This document shows, piece by piece, positions 17,809-26,973 of a stretch of 64,000 bases of DNA. The DNA comes from GCA-2731375 sp964590195 (lineage in GTDB: Bacteria > Pseudomonadota > Alphaproteobacteria > GCA-2731375): NCBI GenBank assembly GCA_964590195.1, contig CAZPWJ010000016.1:1-64000 (forward strand), written 5' to 3'. The notes under the pieces are model-generated. The model ran no database searches, had not been told where the DNA came from, and saw only the letters and a program-made list of their open reading frames with translations. Both the position numbers and the translations under genes were made by a program. Every line of letters starts with the position of its first letter. Positions within the stretch are counted from its first letter, which is position 1.

Positions 17809-20800
17809 ATGCACGCTTATCGTACCGCATTCGCCCTTTGCCTTTCCGCTTCCCTGCTTGCCGCCTGCCAAGAAGACGGCAAGCCGGCGGTTTCATTGTC
17901 CCAGGCCGTTAAGACGACGGCTAAATTCGAAGGCCAGAGCTTCACCCCGCCGCCGCGAAAAATCGAGGATGTGCGTAAAATGCTGGCCGCGGCATCCGAC
18001 AAAACCCCCGAGGCGATCGCCAAGCTGAGGGCAATCGCGGCGGGACCCGCCGGCGCGGGCGCAACGGCGGAGGAACGCGCGCGATCGTTCTATAAACGTG
18101 CCATCGCGGCGGGCGAGTTAGGCAAGAACAGGCAAATGCGCGACGATTTGACGGCCGCGCGAGGGCAGAAACTGCCGCCCAGCATCCTCCAATCCAGTAT
18201 TCTGATGTCGAGCGGCGTGGCGGCAACCGACAGCGGCAATTATCCGCGCGGCATTGATTTTCTCGAACAAGCCCTGGCGACGCTTGACCGGCTTGACCAG
18301 AAATTTATTCGGCTGTCCGCCGGGCGCGCCATTCTCGGACAATGGAAGGTCAAGGTCGGTGACCTTGAAGGCGCGCATCGGGAGCTTCGGCAAAGCCGGG
18401 ATATCCTAAACCGAATTAGTGGTAAAAAGAGGGTTCGAGAGGACCTTCTATTAATTCCGGAAATGCTGCTGCTGCGGGCGGAATTCGCCATGGCGCTTGA
18501 ATCGGGAAAATATACCGAAGCCGAGCGCAAGGTCCGCGCCGCGCTGGCATTGGCGGACACGCTGATCAGCAAGAACATCACACCGCCGAGCGATTTTCCC
18601 GTCTATCCCATCGAGACGACACTGAAGAAACACAGGATGGCGATCACCGAGGCCCTTGCCACGACCTTGGCGCACCAGGAGCGTTTCGCCGAGGCGGAGA
18701 TCGCCGCCCGCCGCGCCATCAGGATAGCCGTCGCCACCTTTGGCCGCAATTCGATCTATGCCGCGCGGGCGCTCAATCCCATGGTTCGCGTCTTGACCAA
18801 GACCGGACGCCTGTCCGAGGCCCGCAAGTTGGCGGAAATCGCCATCGATATTCTGGAAAGACTGGGTGTCGATAACAATGGCTACCGCCTGAACCAGGCC
18901 CGGCACCGTCTGGCCACGGTATTCATCGCCAGTGGTGAGTGGCAACAGGCGCTTTCCGCCTTCGCGCAAATCGCCGCCGCCGTGAAGGGCGACGATTTCT
19001 TGCTCGACCGCTTTTACCGCTATGATCTCGACCGGGCGACGGCATTGCTGCAAATCAATCAAACCGGCAAGGCCGGGCAGGTCACGGGTCCGGCGGCTCG
19101 GCGCCTGATGGACACACTCGGCAGTAAGCATTTCGAGACCGCCCAGGCCATGGGCCTGGACGCAGTGGCGCGGCAACGGCAGGGGCAAGGCGACGAAGCA
19201 CTTGCATCTTTCCGCCAGGCTTTCAAAATTCTAAGCACCCGGTCGCGGCAATCGTCGGGTGGAGAGAACGCCGGGCGCGGCGTTCGCCTGCGCCTGATCA
19301 ATGAAGGTTACATGGCCGCCCTGATGGCCGACGGCGGCGCGGCGGAAGCCCACGAGGCCTTCCGCATCGCCTCCTTCGCCAGTGCCCGCGGCGTGCAGAC
19401 CGCCTTGGTGCAATCGGCGGCGCGGGCCTCGATTTCCGATCCCGCTCTGCGCGATCTGGTGCGCAAGGAACAGGACACGCAAAAGCAAATCGCCGCGCTA
19501 TACGGCATTCTCTCCAATGCCTTGATCGGCGGCAATGTGGCCAAGAACGAAACCATCCAACTGCAGGGCATGATCAGTGATCTGCGCGCCGCCCGTGCCG
19601 CCCTGATGGAGGCAATCGAAGAACGCTTTCCCGAATACGCCGAATTGATCAATCCCAAGCCGGCAAAAATCGCCTCGATACAGCCCTTGCTGTCGGCCGA
19701 TGAAGCCATGCTCGTCACCTACGTGGGAACGGAACAAACTCACGTCTGGGCGCTGCCGACGAAAGGTCCGATCGCCTTTACCTCCTTTGCCCAGGGCCGG
19801 CGGAGCCTGCAAGCCGCCGTCGATGACCTGCGCGAAGCCCTGGCCCCCGAGATCGAGACATTGGGCGACATTCCGGCCTTTGATATCGCCAAGGCCCATG
19901 CGCTTTACGCGAACCTGATGCAGCCGGTCTCCGCCGCCTGGCAGGGTGCGGAGAATCTTTTCGTGGTGGCGCATGGCCCGCTGGGCCATCTGCCGTTCGC
20001 CTTGCTGCCGACCAAGGCCAGCAAAATCGGCGCACAACGCGAACCGCTGTTTATCCGCTACAACGATGTGCCTTGGCTGATCCGCGAGCATGCGGTTGCG
20101 ATGTTGCCCTCGGCTCACGCCCTGGCGGCCTTGCGGAACCTGCCCTTGCAAAGCGGCCAACGCCGGCAGTTCGCCGGCTTTGGCGATCCTTTGTTTGGCG
20201 GCGACGACGATGAACGAATTGGCGCCCCGGCAAGCAGCACGAAAGAAAAGCAGGTCGCCGCCGTCAAGACAAGGGGCATAAAGACCCGTGGCGCAGGGAA
20301 CCGTGCTGCAAGAAATCGGGGCATCAAGCTGCGCTCGACGCCCAAGGTCGAGGGTCTGGCCAGCGCCGGCCTGGATATTCTGCCGCGTTTGCCCGAAACG
20401 GCGGATGAAATCCGCGGTATCGCCGCGACCATGCAGGCGGACCCGGGCAGGGATATTTTCATCGGCCGGGCGGCGACCGAGGAGGCGGTCAAGAATACGG
20501 ATCTTTCCGCCTACCGGGTGCTGGCATTCGCAACACATGGCCTGATCCCTGGCGACCTGGACGGCCTGAGCCAGCCCGCACTTGCCCTGACGTCGCCCAA
20601 GGCGGTGCCCGGCAAGGATGACGGGTTATTGACCATGGGCGAAATCCTCGGCCTGAAGCTGAACGCCGATTGGGTCGTGCTGTCGGCCTGCAACACCGGT
20701 TCGGGCGAAGGTGCGGGGGCCGAGGCGGTTTCCGGCCTTGGCCGCGCCTTCTTTTATGCCGGCACCCGCGCCCTGCTGGTCAGCAACTGGCCGGTGGAGA

Positions 20801-21024
20801 CGACCTCGGCCATGGCCCTGACCACGGATCTGTTCCGCCGGCAATACAAGGACCCCGCGCTGGCCCGGGCGCAGGCCTTGCGCCAGGCCATTCTGGCCCT
20901 GATCGACGGTCCCGGCTACGTCGATGCCGACACGGATCAGACAGTATTTTCCTACGCCCATCCAATTTTCTGGGCGCCTTTCTCGCTGGTCGGAGACGGC
21001 GGCGCCAGCCGTTCAGGAGCCTGA
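17809..21024 (+). CDS. TPR-CHAT domain lipoprotein protease
   Basis: 1071-residue protein with a lipoprotein signal peptide (LSASLLAAC, lipidation at Cys20), an alpha-helical TPR-like region (~60-500) and a C-terminal CHAT (caspase HetF-associated with TPRs) peptidase domain (~640-1065). The catalytic dyad is visible: His910 in FATHGL and Cys961 in LSACNTGSGEG, followed by GLGRAFFYAGTRALLVSNWPV. CHAT proteases are clan CD relatives of separase and caspases. Export with a lipobox places it at the outer or inner membrane facing the periplasm. A basic insertion (~811-846) with two RGIKxR repeats interrupts the domain. GAGGA lies 8 nt before the ATG. It is first of a three-gene operon with a FecR-like protein and a CHASE2 adenylate cyclase. 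Confidence 0.88.
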   Translation: MHAYRTAFALCLSASLLAACQEDGKPAVSLSQAVKTTAKFEGQSFTPPPRKIEDVRKMLAAASDKTPEAIAKLRAIAAGPAGAGATAEERARSFYKRAIAAGELGKNRQMRDDLTAARGQKLPPSILQSSILMSSGVAATDSGNYPRGIDFLEQALATLDRLDQKFIRLSAGRAILGQWKVKVGDLEGAHRELRQSRDILNRISGKKRVREDLLLIPEMLLLRAEFAMALESGKYTEAERKVRAALALADTLISKNITPPSDFPVYPIETTLKKHRMAITEALATTLAHQERFAEAEIAARRAIRIAVATFGRNSIYAARALNPMVRVLTKTGRLSEARKLAEIAIDILERLGVDNNGYRLNQARHRLATVFIASGEWQQALSAFAQIAAAVKGDDFLLDRFYRYDLDRATALLQINQTGKAGQVTGPAARRLMDTLGSKHFETAQAMGLDAVARQRQGQGDEALASFRQAFKILSTRSRQSSGGENAGRGVRLRLINEGYMAALMADGGAAEAHEAFRIASFASARGVQTALVQSAARASISDPALRDLVRKEQDTQKQIAALYGILSNALIGGNVAKNETIQLQGMISDLRAARAALMEAIEERFPEYAELINPKPAKIASIQPLLSADEAMLVTYVGTEQTHVWALPTKGPIAFTSFAQGRRSLQAAVDDLREALAPEIETLGDIPAFDIAKAHALYANLMQPVSAAWQGAENLFVVAHGPLGHLPFALLPTKASKIGAQREPLFIRYNDVPWLIREHAVAMLPSAHALAALRNLPLQSGQRRQFAGFGDPLFGGDDDERIGAPASSTKEKQVAAVKTRGIKTRGAGNRAARNRGIKLRSTPKVEGLASAGLDILPRLPETADEIRGIAATMQADPGRDIFIGRAATEEAVKNTDLSAYRVLAFATHGLIPGDLDGLSQPALALTSPKAVPGKDDGLLTMGEILGLKLNADWVVLSACNTGSGEGAGAEAVSGLGRAFFYAGTRALLVSNWPVETTSAMALTTDLFRRQYKDPALARAQALRQAILALIDGPGYVDADTDQTVFSYAHPIFWAPFSLVGDGGASRSGA

Positions 21025-21028
21025 GCCC

Positions 21029-21724
21029 ATGATTAGGAATAGCGCGTATTGTATGTTGCCACGGCTGTTGTCGGCCTGCATCGGGGCTCTCTTGGCGTTG
21101 CCATTCGCCGCGGCCCCGGCCCAGTCAGCGGATGCCCCCACGGCCATTGTCGAGGATGCGGATCCAGGCCGCACGGATATCGGGCTGTTCGAAATGCTGC
21201 AAAACGGCCACAAAATCAGCCTGAAAAAGGGCGAGCAGTTGATCCTGGGCTATTTGCAGTCTTGTATGCGGGAAACCATCACCGGCGGCGAGGTGGTCGT
21301 CGGCGCGAAGAAAAGCGCCGTTACCGGCGGTCAGGTGAATAGCGAAAAGGTGGAATGCGCCGGCGGTCAGGTGGCGTTGGACAAATCCAGCAAGGGCAAG
21401 GCCGGCGTCGTGGTCTTCCGCAAGGCGCCCAAAAAGAAGAAATCCCGCACCGCGAAAACCAAGACGCTGACCCTGCACGATACCTCTCCGTTGGTGCGTT
21501 TGAAAACACCGGCCGCGGCAATCACCCTGCAACGGCTTGATGAGCCCGGCCCGCCCGAGAACATAAGCGTTTCGGGCAATACCGCCGACCTGCGGGCCGA
21601 GGGCATCAAACTGGCGCCGGGCGGCAGCTATGTCATCAGCGCGGGCAAACGGCGGGTACGCCTGAAGGTCGCACCGGACGCACGTGACGGCCTCAGACTG
21701 TTGGAACGCCTGGTTTTGCTTTAG
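21029..21724 (+). CDS. FecR-like periplasmic protein in CHAT/cyclase operon
   Basis: 231-residue exported protein. A Sec signal peptide is seen (~1-34, cleavage near AQSA). The mature part (GLFEMLQNGHKISLKKGEQ, then GGEVVVGAKKS) looks like a FecR-type beta-rich domain, followed by a very basic stretch (KAPKKKKSRTAKTKT) and a second beta-rich part ending RRVRLKV. It has no catalytic motif. Start ATG 21029 with GGAG (21016-21019) 9 nt upstream. The gene begins 4 bp after the CHAT stop. It probably bridges the CHAT lipoprotein and the CHASE2 sensor in the periplasm; this is inference from gene order. Confidence 0.7.
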   Translation: MIRNSAYCMLPRLLSACIGALLALPFAAAPAQSADAPTAIVEDADPGRTDIGLFEMLQNGHKISLKKGEQLILGYLQSCMRETITGGEVVVGAKKSAVTGGQVNSEKVECAGGQVALDKSSKGKAGVVVFRKAPKKKKSRTAKTKTLTLHDTSPLVRLKTPAAAITLQRLDEPGPPENISVSGNTADLRAEGIKLAPGGSYVISAGKRRVRLKVAPDARDGLRLLERLVLL

Positions 21725-21755
21725 GCGCCCTGGACGGCGAAATGGCGGTCATGAC

Positions 21756-23882
21756 ATGAACATGCGCGATCTTGCCGCGATTGTCTGTTGCGCGGCATTG
21801 TCGACCCTGTTGTTGGCCGGGCCGTGGTCGGAACGCCTGAACGGCTTGTCCGTGGACACGTTGCACTGGCTGCGCGGCGCGGTGATGCCGCCGCCGCCGC
21901 GCAAGGACCTGCCCATAGCGGTCATCAGCATCGACGAGGCGACCTATCGGGCCAAACCGTTTCGCGATGCGCCGCGCGTGACCTGGACGCGGGAGATCGC
22001 CCAGGTGCTCAACGCCCTGCGCGCGGCGGACGCCGCGGTGGTGGGATTTGACCTGATTTTTCCGACCTCGATGGAAAAGTACCTGCGCGGCTTTGACCGG
22101 GACTTCCTGCTGGCATTGCGCGGTCTGGCCAGGGGCGGACGGGTGGTGTTGAGCAAGGTGCAGCATTCGGACGCCCCCATCGCACCCCATGCGGGGCAAA
22201 GCTTCGCCGTTGGCCATGGCCGCAATATCCGCGTCGTCAATCTGCTGGAGGATACGGACGGCATTATCCGGCGGATGCCGCTTACCTTCAAGGTAAGCGG
22301 CAAGGATGGCGCGCAACGCCATGAAGCTGCCTTTGCCACGGAAATCGCCCGCCGCCTCACCGGGGCGGAAATGTCACTCTCGGCAACCGGTACGCTACAG
22401 CTTGACGGCAAGACCGTTCCGGGAACGGCCAATAACGCCCTCAACCTGAATTTCGACACCGGACCGAACGCCTTTCCGGTGCATTCCCTTGCCGATATTT
22501 ACGAATGCGCCAAGTCCGGCGGAAGCGACTATCTGCGCCGGCATTTCGAAGGCAAGGCGGTGCTGATCGGCCTGGTCGTCGATGTGGAGGACCGTAAATT
22601 GACCGCCGCGCGTCTGACCACCGCCAATTTGTTAAACGCCGGCGCACCGGCCTGCGGCGGGAGCCAAGCGGCGAAACATATCAGCGACCGCGACAGCCTG
22701 CCCGGGGTTTTTATCCATGCCGCCGCCATCGCCAATATTCTGCGCCAAGACGGCCTGCGCCTGCCCGGCCAGATCGGCCAAGCCGGGATAATTTTCGCCC
22801 TGACACTGGGCGCCGCCCTGTTGGCGATGTATTTCGCGCCTCTGGCTGGCGGCGCCCTGCTACTGGCCGAGGCCGTCGCCTGGGCCGTTGTCGCGGTGGC
22901 CGCCTTTCGCAGCCAATGGAGTCTGCCCCTGCTCAACGGCGCCATCGCCGCCGCACTCACCTTTGCCCTGATGCTGGCCTACCGCTTCACCGTGGCCGAC
23001 CGGGAAAAGCGCTTCCTGCGCCAATCCTTTGCCCTTTACCTGGCGCCGTCGGTGATCAATCAATTGGTCGAGGCCGAGGAGCCACCGGCACTGGGCGGTG
23101 AAACCCGCGATATCTCCATACTGTTTTCGGATATCGCCGACTTCACGGCGATCTCGGAATCCCTGGCGCCGGAGGCCCTGGTCGCCGTCCTGAACGATTA
23201 CCTTAGCGAGATGACGGATATCATCGAAAACCATGGCGGCTTTGTCGACAAGTATATCGGCGACGCCATCGTCGCGATCTTCGGCGCGCCATTGAACGAC
23301 CCCGATCATGCCGCCGCCGCCATCGCCGCGGCCATCGACTGCCGGCAACGGCTGGGCGAAATTCAGGACCGTTTCCAGCTGCCGCAAAACCGCCGGCTAG
23401 CGGCGCGGATCGGCGTCAACACCGGGCAGGCATTGGTTGGCAACATCGGCTCCACGCGGCGCTTCAATTACACCGTAATCGGCGATGCGGTGAATTTGGC
23501 CGCCCGCCTGGAAAGCGGCAACAAGTTGTTCGGGACCTCTGTGCTGCTTAGCGGTGAAACCGCCGCCCAGGGCGGGGCCGGCTTTGATCTGCGTGAAATT
23601 GATCAGGTCCGCGTTGTCGGGCGGCGGGAACCCGTGGCGATATTCGAACCCCTGGCGCGGCGCGGGGAAACTGCCTCCGGACCGGAGATCGATACGGCGG
23701 CTTATGCGGAGGCACTGGCCAGCTATCGGGCCGGAGATTTCGAACAGGCCGCCAGCCGCTTCGCGGCACTGGCACAAGCCGGCGACAAGGCCGCCGAGAG
23801 CATGTCGGCCCGTGCCGCCACGCTGGCCAAGGACCCACCCACAGGCCCCTGGGAAGGCGTTACAGACCTCACCTCGAAGTAA
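21756..23882 (+). CDS. CHASE2-sensing adenylate cyclase (class III)
   Basis: 708-residue membrane protein. N-terminal membrane helix (~4-22), a periplasmic CHASE2 sensor (~25-340, including AVISIDEATYR and VGFDLIFP), three membrane helices (~345-420), and a cytoplasmic class III cyclase (~445-625). Metal-binding Asp459 (LFSDIADF) and Asp503 (KYIGDAIVAIFG), purine-selecting Lys499, the YTVIGDAVN element with Thr, and NLAAR are all present, which predicts an active adenylate rather than guanylate cyclase. A short TPR-like tail (AYAEALASYRAGDFEQAASRFAAL) follows. The downstream MFS gene overlaps its 3' end by 14 bp on the other strand. It should convert a periplasmic signal to cAMP. Confidence 0.9.
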   Translation: MNMRDLAAIVCCAALSTLLLAGPWSERLNGLSVDTLHWLRGAVMPPPPRKDLPIAVISIDEATYRAKPFRDAPRVTWTREIAQVLNALRAADAAVVGFDLIFPTSMEKYLRGFDRDFLLALRGLARGGRVVLSKVQHSDAPIAPHAGQSFAVGHGRNIRVVNLLEDTDGIIRRMPLTFKVSGKDGAQRHEAAFATEIARRLTGAEMSLSATGTLQLDGKTVPGTANNALNLNFDTGPNAFPVHSLADIYECAKSGGSDYLRRHFEGKAVLIGLVVDVEDRKLTAARLTTANLLNAGAPACGGSQAAKHISDRDSLPGVFIHAAAIANILRQDGLRLPGQIGQAGIIFALTLGAALLAMYFAPLAGGALLLAEAVAWAVVAVAAFRSQWSLPLLNGAIAAALTFALMLAYRFTVADREKRFLRQSFALYLAPSVINQLVEAEEPPALGGETRDISILFSDIADFTAISESLAPEALVAVLNDYLSEMTDIIENHGGFVDKYIGDAIVAIFGAPLNDPDHAAAAIAAAIDCRQRLGEIQDRFQLPQNRRLAARIGVNTGQALVGNIGSTRRFNYTVIGDAVNLAARLESGNKLFGTSVLLSGETAAQGGAGFDLREIDQVRVVGRREPVAIFEPLARRGETASGPEIDTAAYAEALASYRAGDFEQAASRFAALAQAGDKAAESMSARAATLAKDPPTGPWEGVTDLTSK

Positions 23883-25089
23883 TGCTCTCCACCGGCGTCC
23901 CTTCTTTCCGGCGCAGCATGACCACGGCAACGGCGATCACCGGCAGGCCGAGCGCCATATAGGCGGCCTGATAGCCGAAGGCGAAAAAGACCGCGCCGAA
24001 CAGCATCGGGGCGGCGAGCTGCCCGGCATTGCCGAACGACAATACACCGCCGGTCAGGCGCCCGACCGCGCCATCGGGGGCAAGGCGCGCCACCTCGGAC
24101 AATAGCACGCCGTTCCAGGACAGGGCGGTCATGGCAAGGACGATACAGACCAGGGTGACCTGCCACTGGCTCCAGCTTGGCGAAAAAGCACCCATGGCAG
24201 CCGCCGCCAGCGCCATCACCGCCGCCAGCAGGGCCAACAATATGCGCGCCGGCACAAGTGTGGAGGCGACCACGCCCCAAAATATCCGCGCCGGCACCGC
24301 GATCAGGGTGCTCAGACCCAGAATGGCGCCAGCCTCGACCGCCGAATAGTTCAGCTGTTCGTACAGATAGACCACGGTGAAATTTGTAAAGATGCTTTGC
24401 AGGCCAACGAAGACAAACGCCGCCATCGCCATGGCGCGCAGCGTAGGCTGCCGCCAGACAGAGAGAAGGGTTTCCTTCAGATCGCCAAAGGCCAGCTTTT
24501 GTTCGGGCCGCCGGTCACGGTCGAATGTCGCGCGGCAGGGCGCCAAACCCAGGGCAATCAACAGGCAGGTTCCGGCGACCACCCCCAATGCCTGTTGCCA
24601 GCCAATCCAGACCGACAGCGGCAGGATCAGGGCGCCGGCGATGGCGATACCGGCGGGAACACCCGTCTGCTTTATCGAGAAAATGATCGGCGCCAAATTT
24701 CGCGGCGCATAACGGGCCAAGATTTCAGAGCTGGCCGGCGTCGCCGATGTGGAGCCGGCGCTGATCAAGAGCGCACCCATAATCACCATCACCAGACCAA
24801 CGGTGGAGCCAAGGCCGGCCAGAGCGGCCAGGCCCAAACCGGCCGCCATCAACAGGCCGCCGACCTGGCTGATACGAATGGCGCCATAGCGGATAATGAA
24901 GGTGCCGCAGCCGGCCATCACCGCCATGCCCATGCAGGAATATATCCAGGTGTAGACCAGCACGGATTCCGAGGCCACGCCCAAGGCCGGCGCCATGGCA
25001 GGAAAAAGTACTGGCACCGCTGTCTTGGCCGCCGTCGCCATGGTCTGCTGGACCAGCATGGCGACAACGGCGAGAAGCAGCAGAGGCAT
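23869..25089 (-). CDS. MFS transporter in PhyH/transketolase operon
   Basis: 406-residue major facilitator with 12 predicted membrane helices, starting MPLLLLAVVAMLVQQ. It is the last gene of a tight minus-strand operon, 7 bp after the LLM gene stop. Direction of transport and substrate are unknown; position suggests it handles the compound degraded or made by the operon. Its 3' end overlaps the cyclase gene on the opposite strand by 14 bp. Confidence 0.82.
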   Translation of the reverse strand: MPLLLLAVVAMLVQQTMATAAKTAVPVLFPAMAPALGVASESVLVYTWIYSCMGMAVMAGCGTFIIRYGAIRISQVGGLLMAAGLGLAALAGLGSTVGLVMVIMGALLISAGSTSATPASSEILARYAPRNLAPIIFSIKQTGVPAGIAIAGALILPLSVWIGWQQALGVVAGTCLLIALGLAPCRATFDRDRRPEQKLAFGDLKETLLSVWRQPTLRAMAMAAFVFVGLQSIFTNFTVVYLYEQLNYSAVEAGAILGLSTLIAVPARIFWGVVASTLVPARILLALLAAVMALAAAAMGAFSPSWSQWQVTLVCIVLAMTALSWNGVLLSEVARLAPDGAVGRLTGGVLSFGNAGQLAAPMLFGAVFFAFGYQAAYMALGLPVIAVAVVMLRRKEGTPVESITSR

Positions 25090-25096
25090 GGCCCGG

Positions 25097-25978
25097 TTAT
25101 GCCGACGGGATCAGTTTTTTCAGCACGTCTTCCCGCAACTGGGCCAGGTTCTCGTCCAGTCTTCCAGCACTTAACCCATAGAAAGGCACCAACAGGCGCG
25201 CAACGCCCAGATCGCGATACGCTTCCAGGTCTTCCATGCCGTCGGCAAAGCCTCGCCAAAGAGCAGTAACCTCGATGCTATTCGGATCACGGCCCGCCGT
25301 CTCCGCTGTTGCCCGCAACCGCCCTAGCGTATCCGCCAGCTCGGCGGCATCGCCGGTGAAACCGAACCAGCCATCACCCATGGCCACCGTACGGCGCAGC
25401 GCCGCCGGGCTGTGACCGCCGATGATAATGGGCGGATGGGGCCGTTGGCTGGGCAGGGGATAGCTTTTGAAGCCGCGCCAATCCAGGTGATCGCTTTGAT
25501 GCTCGACCGTTTCACCGGACCAGACCTTTTTCATCGCGGCAAGGTAATCGTCAAAGCGTTTGCCCCGGCCCGCGAACGGCGCGCCCATGGCCTTGAACTC
25601 CTCCGCCAGCCAGCCAACACCCAGGCCCAGCAGCAGCCTGCCGCCCGAGAGTTGATCAAGCGAGGCCACCTGCTTGGCCAACAGCATGGGATTGCTTTGC
25701 GGCAGGATGTTGATGCCCGTGCCCAGGCGCAGCTTGGTGCTATGGGCGGCGATATACGACAATGTAATCAATGGATCAACGAACGGCGTTTCCAGCGGTA
25801 TGCCAAGCTTCCCCGAACTGTTGTAGGGATAGCGGGAGGCATAATCCTCGGGAATGATCACATGCTCGCCGGTCCAGACGGATTCAAAGCCGGCTGTTTC
25901 CAGCTTCGCAATCAGGGACGGCAGGGTGGCGGAGGCATCCACATGCCCCATGTTGATGCCGAACAGACCGACTTTCAT
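25097..25978 (-). CDS. LLM-class oxidoreductase, F420-type (TIGR03619-like)
   Basis: 293-residue luciferase-like TIM barrel, KVGLFGINMGHVD at the N-terminus, WTGEHVIIPEDYAS, TGINILPQSNPMLLAKQVASLD and LGLGVGWLAEEF, which fit the TIGR03619 F420-dependent group. It is encoded 11 bp after the transketolase C-terminal half and 7 bp before the MFS gene, all minus strand. It differs from the LLM protein at 13974 in length and motif spacing, so it is not a recent paralogue. Confidence 0.83.
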   Translation of the reverse strand: MKVGLFGINMGHVDASATLPSLIAKLETAGFESVWTGEHVIIPEDYASRYPYNSSGKLGIPLETPFVDPLITLSYIAAHSTKLRLGTGINILPQSNPMLLAKQVASLDQLSGGRLLLGLGVGWLAEEFKAMGAPFAGRGKRFDDYLAAMKKVWSGETVEHQSDHLDWRGFKSYPLPSQRPHPPIIIGGHSPAALRRTVAMGDGWFGFTGDAAELADTLGRLRATAETAGRDPNSIEVTALWRGFADGMEDLEAYRDLGVARLLVPFYGLSAGRLDENLAQLREDVLKKLIPSA

Positions 25979-25989
25979 GACAAACGCCT

Positions 25990-26973
25990 CTACTTCAAGA
26001 GATCCCGGCAGGCCTCCGTGATGGCGGCCTGGCTCATGCCGTAGTGCTCCCGTACCTTGGCCGTCGGGCCAACGATGCAGAATTCATCCGGCATGCCGAT
26101 CATGCGCATGCGCGTGGGTTGTTCCAGGGCCAGCAGCTCGGCCACGGCACCGCCCAGACCACCAGTGGTGCGGTGTTCCTCCGCCGTGACAATGGCACCG
26201 GTTTCCGCCGCCGCCGCCAGCACCGCGTCGCGGTCCAGGGGCTTGATGGTGTGCATGTTCAAAACCCGCGCGCCGACGCCATTCCCCGCCAGGGCATCCG
26301 CCGCCGCCAGGGCCGGTGCGACCAGGGCGCCGCAGGCGATCACCGTGACATCGCCGCCAGGGCGCAGTTGATCGGCCTTGCCGATTTTGAAACCATCGCC
26401 GGCGATATCGGCCACATTGGTTTCCTCGAACTTGCCGCCCAGGCGGATATAGCTGGGGCCGTCCAGAGCCTCGGCCGCCATGGCCGCATGCCAGGTCTGC
26501 CTCGCGTCCGCCGGCACCAGCACGGTCATGTTCGGCATGTTGCGCATGATCGCCAGGTCCTCCACCGCATGATGCGTTCCACCGGCCATGCCAAGGACGA
26601 TACCGCCGCAGGCCGCGCCGATGACGACGCGCTGGTTGGCATAGGCCACGTCGTTGCGCAGCTGCTCCAAGGAACGGGCGGTAATGAAAGGCGCGTAACC
26701 GCAGATGATCGGCCGCATGCCCGTCGTCGCCAGGCCGGAGGCGATGCCCATGGCGCTTTGCTCGGCGATGCCGGCCTCGATCAGGCGTTCCGGGCTAGCT
26801 TCGAGAAAGCCGCGCAGACCAAACAGATCGATGGTGTCGGCGGAAATCGCCACCACCTTTTCATCCCTGCCGGCCAGTTCACCGACCGCCTGGCCAAAGG
26901 CCAGACGCGATTGGCTTTCCGACTTGCTGACCCACTCCGTATTCTTAAGGGGCGGCTGTTGTGCATCACTCAT
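25990..26973 (-). CDS. Transketolase C-terminal half (split transketolase)
   Basis: 327-residue pyrimidine-binding plus C-terminal domain of a split, two-subunit transketolase. The FIEAGIAEQ-like segment is present as LIEAGIAEQSAMGIASGLA, with the catalytic glutamate that activates thiamine diphosphate. The ATG (26973) overlaps the stop of the N-terminal half as ATGA (26970-26973), which implies translational coupling; GGAGAG precedes it. Split transketolases belong to several sugar catabolic routes and to biosynthetic gene clusters, so the sugar or ketone substrate cannot be named. Confidence 0.9.
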   Translation of the reverse strand: MSDAQQPPLKNTEWVSKSESQSRLAFGQAVGELAGRDEKVVAISADTIDLFGLRGFLEASPERLIEAGIAEQSAMGIASGLATTGMRPIICGYAPFITARSLEQLRNDVAYANQRVVIGAACGGIVLGMAGGTHHAVEDLAIMRNMPNMTVLVPADARQTWHAAMAAEALDGPSYIRLGGKFEETNVADIAGDGFKIGKADQLRPGGDVTVIACGALVAPALAAADALAGNGVGARVLNMHTIKPLDRDAVLAAAAETGAIVTAEEHRTTGGLGGAVAELLALEQPTRMRMIGMPDEFCIVGPTAKVREHYGMSQAAITEACRDLLK

